Positions 8,180-10,893 of a DNA stretch of 10,893 bases are shown one piece after another. The DNA lies in assembly GCA_002313795.1 (NCBI GenBank), contig DCCL01000202.1:263-11155 (forward strand), in the 5' to 3' direction. The stretch comes from Faecalibacterium prausnitzii (GTDB lineage: Bacteria > Bacillota > Clostridia > Oscillospirales > Ruminococcaceae). The notes below the pieces were generated by a model. It had not been told where the DNA came from and ran no database searches. It saw only the letters and a program-made list of their open reading frames with translations. Within the stretch, counting starts at the first letter, position 1. The number at the start of each line of letters is the position of its first letter. A program made the translations under genes and the position numbers.

Positions 8180-9045
8180 TGTCACATACAGCAAAAACAA
8201 AATCGGAAAAGGCAACACTTGCTGCCCGCCGTACGGTAAGCTATGTGGTTCTGGTGCTGCTGAGCTTTCTGTGCCTGTTCTTCTTCTATGTGCTGCTCAT
8301 CAACTCCACCCGCACCCATTTTGAGATCCAGAAGGGATTCTCCCTCCTGCCCGGCAAATCCCTGATGACGAACCTGAAGAATGTGCTGTCGGATGCCAAC
8401 ATTCCGGTGCTGTCCGGCGTAAGGAACAGCCTGATCGTCTCGGCCTGCTCGGCAGCCCTCAGTGTCTACTTCTCGGCTCTCACGGCCTATGGCATTTACG
8501 CCTATAACTTCCGGTTCAAAAAGGCTGCGTTTGCCATCATCCTGCTCATCATGACGATGCCCACACAGGTGTCGGCGCTGGGCTTCCTGCAGCTGATCAC
8601 CAGGATGGGCCTGAAGAACAGTTTCATCCCTCTTATTATCCCCAGCATTGCGGCCCCGGCAGTGTTCTTCTTCATGAAGCAGTATCTGGACGCATCCCTC
8701 CCCATGGAGATCGTGGAAGCTGCCCGCATCGATGGAGCCGGAGAGTTCTATACCTTCAACCACATCGTGCTCCCCATCATGAAGCCCGCTCTGGCAGTGC
8801 AGGCCATCTTCTCCTTTGTGGCAAGCTGGAACAACTACTTCATCCCCGCACTGGTGCTGGATACGGCGGATAAAAAGACCCTACCCATCCTCATCGCCCA
8901 GCTGCGCAGCGCCGATTTCCTCAAGTTTGATATGGGCAAAGTCTACATGCTGGTCGCCATCGCCATCTTGCCCGTGATCATCGTCTACCTGCTGCTCTCG
9001 AAGTTCATCGTCCGCGGCGTGGCACTCGGCGGAGTCAAGGGCTGA
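8179..9045 (+). CDS. ABC sugar permease, MalG/UgpE-like (CUT1)
   Basis: A 288-residue membrane protein, the second channel subunit. The first membrane segment is at about 21-42, and the others lie near 83-108, 115-139, 149-168, 203-225 and 254-275. The EAA loop is EAARIDGAGEF with IVLPIMKP at about 180-203. The start is the ATG at 8179, which overlaps the previous stop codon; GGAGG lies a few bases upstream. A longer in-frame reading frame beginning at 7819 is an artefact inside the first permease gene. The C-terminus ends in the family-typical GVALGGVKG. It closes the transporter unit and is followed by hairpins at 9087-9166. Confidence 0.93.
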   Translation: MSHTAKTKSEKATLAARRTVSYVVLVLLSFLCLFFFYVLLINSTRTHFEIQKGFSLLPGKSLMTNLKNVLSDANIPVLSGVRNSLIVSACSAALSVYFSALTAYGIYAYNFRFKKAAFAIILLIMTMPTQVSALGFLQLITRMGLKNSFIPLIIPSIAAPAVFFFMKQYLDASLPMEIVEAARIDGAGEFYTFNHIVLPIMKPALAVQAIFSFVASWNNYFIPALVLDTADKKTLPILIAQLRSADFLKFDMGKVYMLVAIAILPVIIVYLLLSKFIVRGVALGGVKG

Positions 9046-9086
9046 GAGTGCAGTTGACATTCTTCATTTGTTCTCCTTTCAGAAAA

Positions 9087-9166
9087 GGGGCTGCTGCAAA
9101 ACAGCTGCTCCAAAAAATGAGGCAGGTTTTCCCGAAAGGGATTGCCTGTCTCATTTTTATTATTTT
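9087..9166 (+). terminator. Double hairpin and terminator after the permease genes
   Basis: First hairpin: GGGGCTGCTG (9087-9096) with CAGCTGCTCC (9102-9111), one mismatch and one wobble. The second is stronger: AAAAATGAGGCAGGT (9113-9127) with GCCTGTCTCATTTTT (9144-9158), with an inner CCC/GGG around a GAAA loop, followed by a T-rich run to 9166. Two pairs of the second stem are G-U wobbles in plus-strand RNA but become A-C mismatches in minus-strand RNA, so it mainly ends rightward transcription. It can still act weakly on the opposing side. Confidence 0.8.
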
Positions 9167-9239
9167 TGCAGGCAGACCAGAAATTTTGCCACCCCAAGTT
9201 CTCACTCGGCAGGCCCCTGACCAGAACTGATTTGATAAA

Positions 9240-9560
9240 TCATCTTGAAATTTCCTCGCTTGCCTTAAAGTTGTAGACGGGCTTTGTCCGCTCTACGATT
9301 TTCACCGTAGATTCAATCTGCTGGAGAATAGCTTCCATCGGCTTATAGGCCATCGGGCTTTCGTCCAGTGTGTTCCGGCTGACGGAGCTGGTATAAACGC
9401 CCTGCATTTCTTTCTTGTACTGCGACAGTGTAAAACTGTTCCTTGCATCTGCGCGGCTCATCAAGCGGCCTGCACCATGGGGAGCCGATTCGTTCCATTC
9501 CGGATTGCCCTTTCCGACACAAACCAGACAACTGTCCCGCATATTCATATCGTGAATCAA
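9240..9560 (-). pseudogene. rtcB: C-terminal remnant of an RtcB RNA ligase gene
   Basis: About 100 residues match the C-terminus of RtcB, the GTP-dependent 3'-phosphate RNA ligase. The stretch reads MNMRDSCLVCVGKGN, then SAPHGAGRLMSR, then DESPMAYKPME, and ends with KPVYNFKA. The His of SAPHGAGR is the residue that takes GMP in this family. Whole RtcB proteins are roughly 380-480 residues, so three quarters are missing, including the N-terminal metal-binding residues. The frame is closed by a TAA at 9573-9575 just upstream, and only a TTG could serve as start, with no ribosome binding site. The upstream DNA shows no recognisable RtcB coding in other frames, which suggests deletion rather than a frameshift. 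It is almost certainly non-functional as a ligase. Confidence 0.8.
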
Positions 9561-9809
9561 TTTATCCAGCTTTTACAGTTCCAGACGTTTTGCATGGAAC
9601 TTGACGGCTATATCTTGTCAGGATGACAACATCTGTCACCCAAGCAGGAATCAGAAAACCGACCACTATTTCATCTCTAAAAAACAGATCCATTGGTCAA
9701 TTTATACAAATTTATTATAACACATCCATCTTATAAATACTATATTTAATCTAATCCATCCTATAATTGCAATCAGAGTCTTATCAGCAGTGCAGCATAT
9801 CTTTTCATA
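9561..9809. other. AT-rich intergenic stretch without a convincing gene
   Basis: This 249-base gap lies between the rtcB remnant and the dCMP deaminase gene. From about 9680 to 9780 it is much more AT-rich than its surroundings. A 43-codon minus-strand frame (9562-9693) exists but lacks a ribosome binding site and any recognisable family. No clear terminator for the leftward deaminase gene is visible. The region may be decayed sequence left by the event that removed most of rtcB. Confidence 0.5.
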
Positions 9810-10289
9810 TTACAGCTCCAGTTCAGCCTTCCGGCCGGTGGGCTGATAGGGCGTCAGCCGGATACCGGCCTTCTTGAACATGAACCGTGCTGCTACGCTG
9901 GAATCGGTGTCGTGGTATTTGTCGCTGTAATACACCACCTCGGCGATGCCGGACTGGATGATGGCTTTGGTGCATTCGTTGCAGGGGAAGAGGGTCACGT
10001 ACACTCTTGCACCCTTGAGGTTGTTGTGGGCGCTGTTCAGGATGGCGTTCAGCTCCGCATGGCAGACGTACATATACTTGGTGTTCAGCGGGTCACCCTC
10101 CCGGTCCCAGGGCATATCGTCGTCGTTGCAGCCGATGGGCATGCCGTTGTAGCCCAGGGAGAGGATCTTGTTCTCCGGGCTGACGATGCAGGCACCCACC
10201 TGACTGCTGGGGTCTTTGGAGCGCATGGCCGTCAGCAGGGCAATGCCCATGAAGTACTCGTCCCAGTTGATATAATCTGTGCGTTTCAT
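9810..10289 (-). CDS. Deoxycytidylate (dCMP) deaminase, ComEB-like
   Basis: A 159-residue cytoplasmic zinc enzyme that converts dCMP to dUMP for thymidylate synthesis. The zinc-binding and catalytic motifs of the cytidine/deoxycytidylate deaminase family are intact: CHAELNAI with His77 and the proton-shuttling Glu79, and PCNEC with Cys103 and Cys106. The N-terminal WDEYFMGIA and SKDPSSQVGA segments are also typical of dCMP deaminases. I chose the ATG at 10289 because AGGAGG (10299-10304) sits nine bases upstream; a longer frame reaching 10331 would run through that site. No good minus-strand promoter is visible between it and the toxin locus upstream. It may depend on a weak promoter or on readthrough. 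It appears to be a single-gene unit unrelated to the sugar genes. Confidence 0.93.
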   Translation of the reverse strand: MKRTDYINWDEYFMGIALLTAMRSKDPSSQVGACIVSPENKILSLGYNGMPIGCNDDDMPWDREGDPLNTKYMYVCHAELNAILNSAHNNLKGARVYVTLFPCNECTKAIIQSGIAEVVYYSDKYHDTDSSVAARFMFKKAGIRLTPYQPTGRKAELEL

Positions 10290-10324
10290 CGAAGAAAACC
10301 TCCTGTCGGAAACCGGCCCGCCGC

Positions 10325-10353
10325 TTGACAAAGCCGGGGAAATATACTATACT
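10325..10353 (+). promoter_or_regulatory. Strong promoter of the putative antitoxin RNA
   Basis: TTGACA (10325-10330), 17-base spacer, TATACT (10348-10353): five of six -10 positions and a perfect -35. It points rightward into a region with no plus-strand gene and a strong hairpin about 50-100 bases downstream. This is the layout of a short untranslated RNA. Confidence 0.8.
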
Positions 10354-10359
10354 GCCAAT

Positions 10360-10458
10360 AGAAAGAGCGCTGCCCGCAATGGTCAGCTCCTCATCAGCAT
10401 TGAGTCAAAAAGAAATGACCGCTTGCTTTGGAAGGGCATGGGCGGTCATTTCTTTTTG
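10360..10458 (+). ncRNA. Putative antisense antitoxin RNA of a type I toxin locus
   Basis: Transcription from the promoter at 10325-10353 would start near 10360 and end at the hairpin with its T run near 10458, giving an RNA of about 100 bases. It has no credible reading frame: an ATG at 10379 lacks a ribosome binding site. It converges on the small membrane-peptide gene (10446-10547, minus) and covers its last codons plus the shared terminator. 3'-end overlap of this kind is the arrangement known for TxpA/RatA and BsrG/SR4 in Bacillus subtilis. The RNA itself is inferred from promoter and terminator only. Confidence 0.6.
10406..10458. terminator. Perfect 17-bp inverted repeat, bidirectional terminator
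   Basis: CAAAAAGAAATGACCGC (10406-10422) and its exact reverse complement (10442-10458) flank a 19-base loop. Each arm ends in a run that gives U5 at the 3' side whichever strand is transcribed, so it can end both the plus-strand RNA and the minus-strand toxin mRNA. The toxin's stop codon (10446-10448) lies inside the right arm. Confidence 0.85.
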
Positions 10459-10547
10459 CTGTTGGAAATCGTCCATGTAATCTGAAACGTCACGAAAACT
10501 GCACCGCCGATCACGGCGAGCAGTTGAAGAACTTCACTCAGCGTCAT
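10446..10547 (-). CDS. Small holin-like membrane peptide, putative type I toxin
   Basis: A 33-residue peptide: it begins MTLSEVLQLLAVIGG, has a hydrophobic span to about residue 27, and ends SNSKKK. The pattern (MT-x-x-E start, one membrane helix, lysine tail) is that of the putative holin-like toxin family of Firmicutes (Pfam Hol_Tox type) and of TxpA-like toxins. Such peptides depolarise or damage the cell's own membrane when not held in check by an antisense RNA. A GGGGGG stretch at 10555-10560, preceded by AAA, lies seven bases before the ATG and could serve as ribosome binding site. A promoter with 17-base spacing is at 10681-10709, giving a long leader of about 127 bases. The stop codon is inside the terminator stem. 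The family call is from remembered sequence pattern and context. Confidence 0.65.
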   Translation of the reverse strand: MTLSEVLQLLAVIGGAVFVTFQITWTISNSKKK

Positions 10548-10680
10548 GGAGCATCCCCCCTTTCGCGTTTGCGTCGGGGGAAAGCAAAAAAGTTTTCGTC
10601 CCCTCTGGCGCTCAGCCGGAGGAGCGTGACCACCTGCATCTGCAGACAGCGCCTTTCGCCGCTGCTTATGCGGCAGTTAC

Positions 10681-10709
10681 AGGATACCATAAAAAGAATG
10701 TGTTTGCAA
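10681..10709 (-). promoter_or_regulatory. Promoter of the toxin mRNA
   Basis: On the minus strand: TTGCAA (10704-10709), 17-base spacer, TATCCT (10681-10686). Transcription would start near 10674. The leader of about 127 bases is GC-rich and foldable, as is usual for type I toxin messages. Confidence 0.55.
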
Positions 10710-10710
10710 T

Positions 10711-10755
10711 AAAAGTCTCTGTGGCCCGGTGAGAAGGGAGCCGCAGGGACTTTTT
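10711..10755 (+). terminator. Terminator-like hairpin beyond the toxin locus
   Basis: A 15-bp stem pairs 10711-10725 with 10740-10754 around a 14-base loop and runs into T5. Two of the pairs are G-U in plus-strand RNA but A-C mismatches in minus-strand RNA, so it is built for rightward transcription. No plus-strand gene precedes it; the only visible plus-strand promoter nearby is that of the putative antisense RNA. Confidence 0.65.
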
Positions 10756-10852
10756 GCGTTCCGGAGGGCAGAAATATAGGGCAAATGTCAAAATGCACAA
10801 AAGAGTGCCGGGAAGTTTGGCAGGAGAAAAGCCGGAAATTTCAAACGAAATA

Positions 10853-10881
10853 TTTAAAAAGTGTTTGGAGTGTGGTATTAT
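10853..10881 (+). promoter_or_regulatory. Candidate promoter reading out of the right edge
   Basis: TTTAAA (10853-10858), 17-base spacer, TATTAT (10876-10881). An alternative is TTGGAG with TAAAAT (10865-10870 and 10887-10892, 16-base spacer). Local AT content rises sharply here. It probably serves a rightward gene beyond the window. Between 10756 and 10852 I see nothing else I can support. Confidence 0.4.
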
Positions 10882-10893
10882 CTTTGTAAAATA

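Noticed and set aside
7130..8763. Minus-strand frames opposite the permease genes (362 and 193 codons).
   Set aside because: The plus-strand permeases have clear EAA loops, membrane segments and ribosome binding sites; the antisense frames are low-complexity shadows rich in His/Gln/Gly.
9562..9693. A 43-codon minus-strand frame beginning MDLFFRDEIVVGFLIP.
   Set aside because: No ribosome binding site, no recognised family, and it lies in the AT-rich scar next to the rtcB remnant; it is probably chance.
9912..10328. A 138-codon plus-strand frame opposite the dCMP deaminase gene.
   Set aside because: The minus-strand gene has intact zinc motifs and a good ribosome binding site; the plus-strand frame is its shadow.
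10379..10480. A 33-codon plus-strand frame (MVSSSALSQKEM...) within the antisense RNA region.
   Set aside because: No ribosome binding site precedes it and it runs through both arms of the terminator hairpin, so it is unlikely to be translated.
1..10893. A search by eye for CRISPR repeats, tRNA or rRNA genes, transposase genes or phage structural genes.
   Set aside because: No regularly spaced repeats, no tRNA-like cloverleaf sequence and no transposase or phage gene were seen in the window.

Overview
The window looks like chromosome of a fairly GC-rich, strictly Gram-positive gut-type Firmicute, most likely an Oscillospiraceae/Faecalibacterium relative. The evidence is a T-box leader, AGGAGG-type ribosome binding sites, consensus sigma-A promoters with 17-bp spacers, a CUT1-type sugar ABC importer without its own ATPase, and protein sequences of clostridial character. 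The genus is an inference.

Layout. (1) The left edge (1-198) holds the 5' part of a T-box riboswitch and its promoter, reading leftward out of the window. (2) Positions 225-4274 carry a leftward operon of cellobiose phosphorylase (GH94) then a GH1 beta-glucosidase, ending in a strong terminator. (3) Positions 4141-4562 are a divergent control region with one promoter per direction and two near-identical 29-bp repeats that look like operators. (4) Positions 4563-9045 carry a rightward unit: a LacI-family repressor, a lipoprotein sugar-binding protein, a hairpin, and two permeases, followed by a terminator. (5) Positions 9240-9809 hold a truncated C-terminal remnant of rtcB and an AT-rich stretch. 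(6) A leftward ComEB-like dCMP deaminase lies at 9810-10289. (7) Positions 10325-10757 hold what I read as a type I toxin-antitoxin locus: a 33-residue holin-like membrane peptide on the minus strand and a convergent short RNA on the plus strand, sharing a perfect 17-bp inverted repeat at their 3' ends.

How the sugar genes work together. The binding protein and two permeases would import cellobiose or short cello-oligosaccharides, powered by an ATPase encoded elsewhere (MsmK-like sharing is common in this family). In the cytoplasm GH94 splits cellobiose with phosphate to glucose 1-phosphate plus glucose, saving ATP, while the GH1 enzyme hydrolyses other beta-glucosides or longer oligomers. 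The LacI-type protein probably senses the sugar and represses both divergent units and itself.

The least routine element is the compact toxin/antisense-RNA locus near the right end. It appears in no obvious long reading frame and would be missed by ordinary gene calling.
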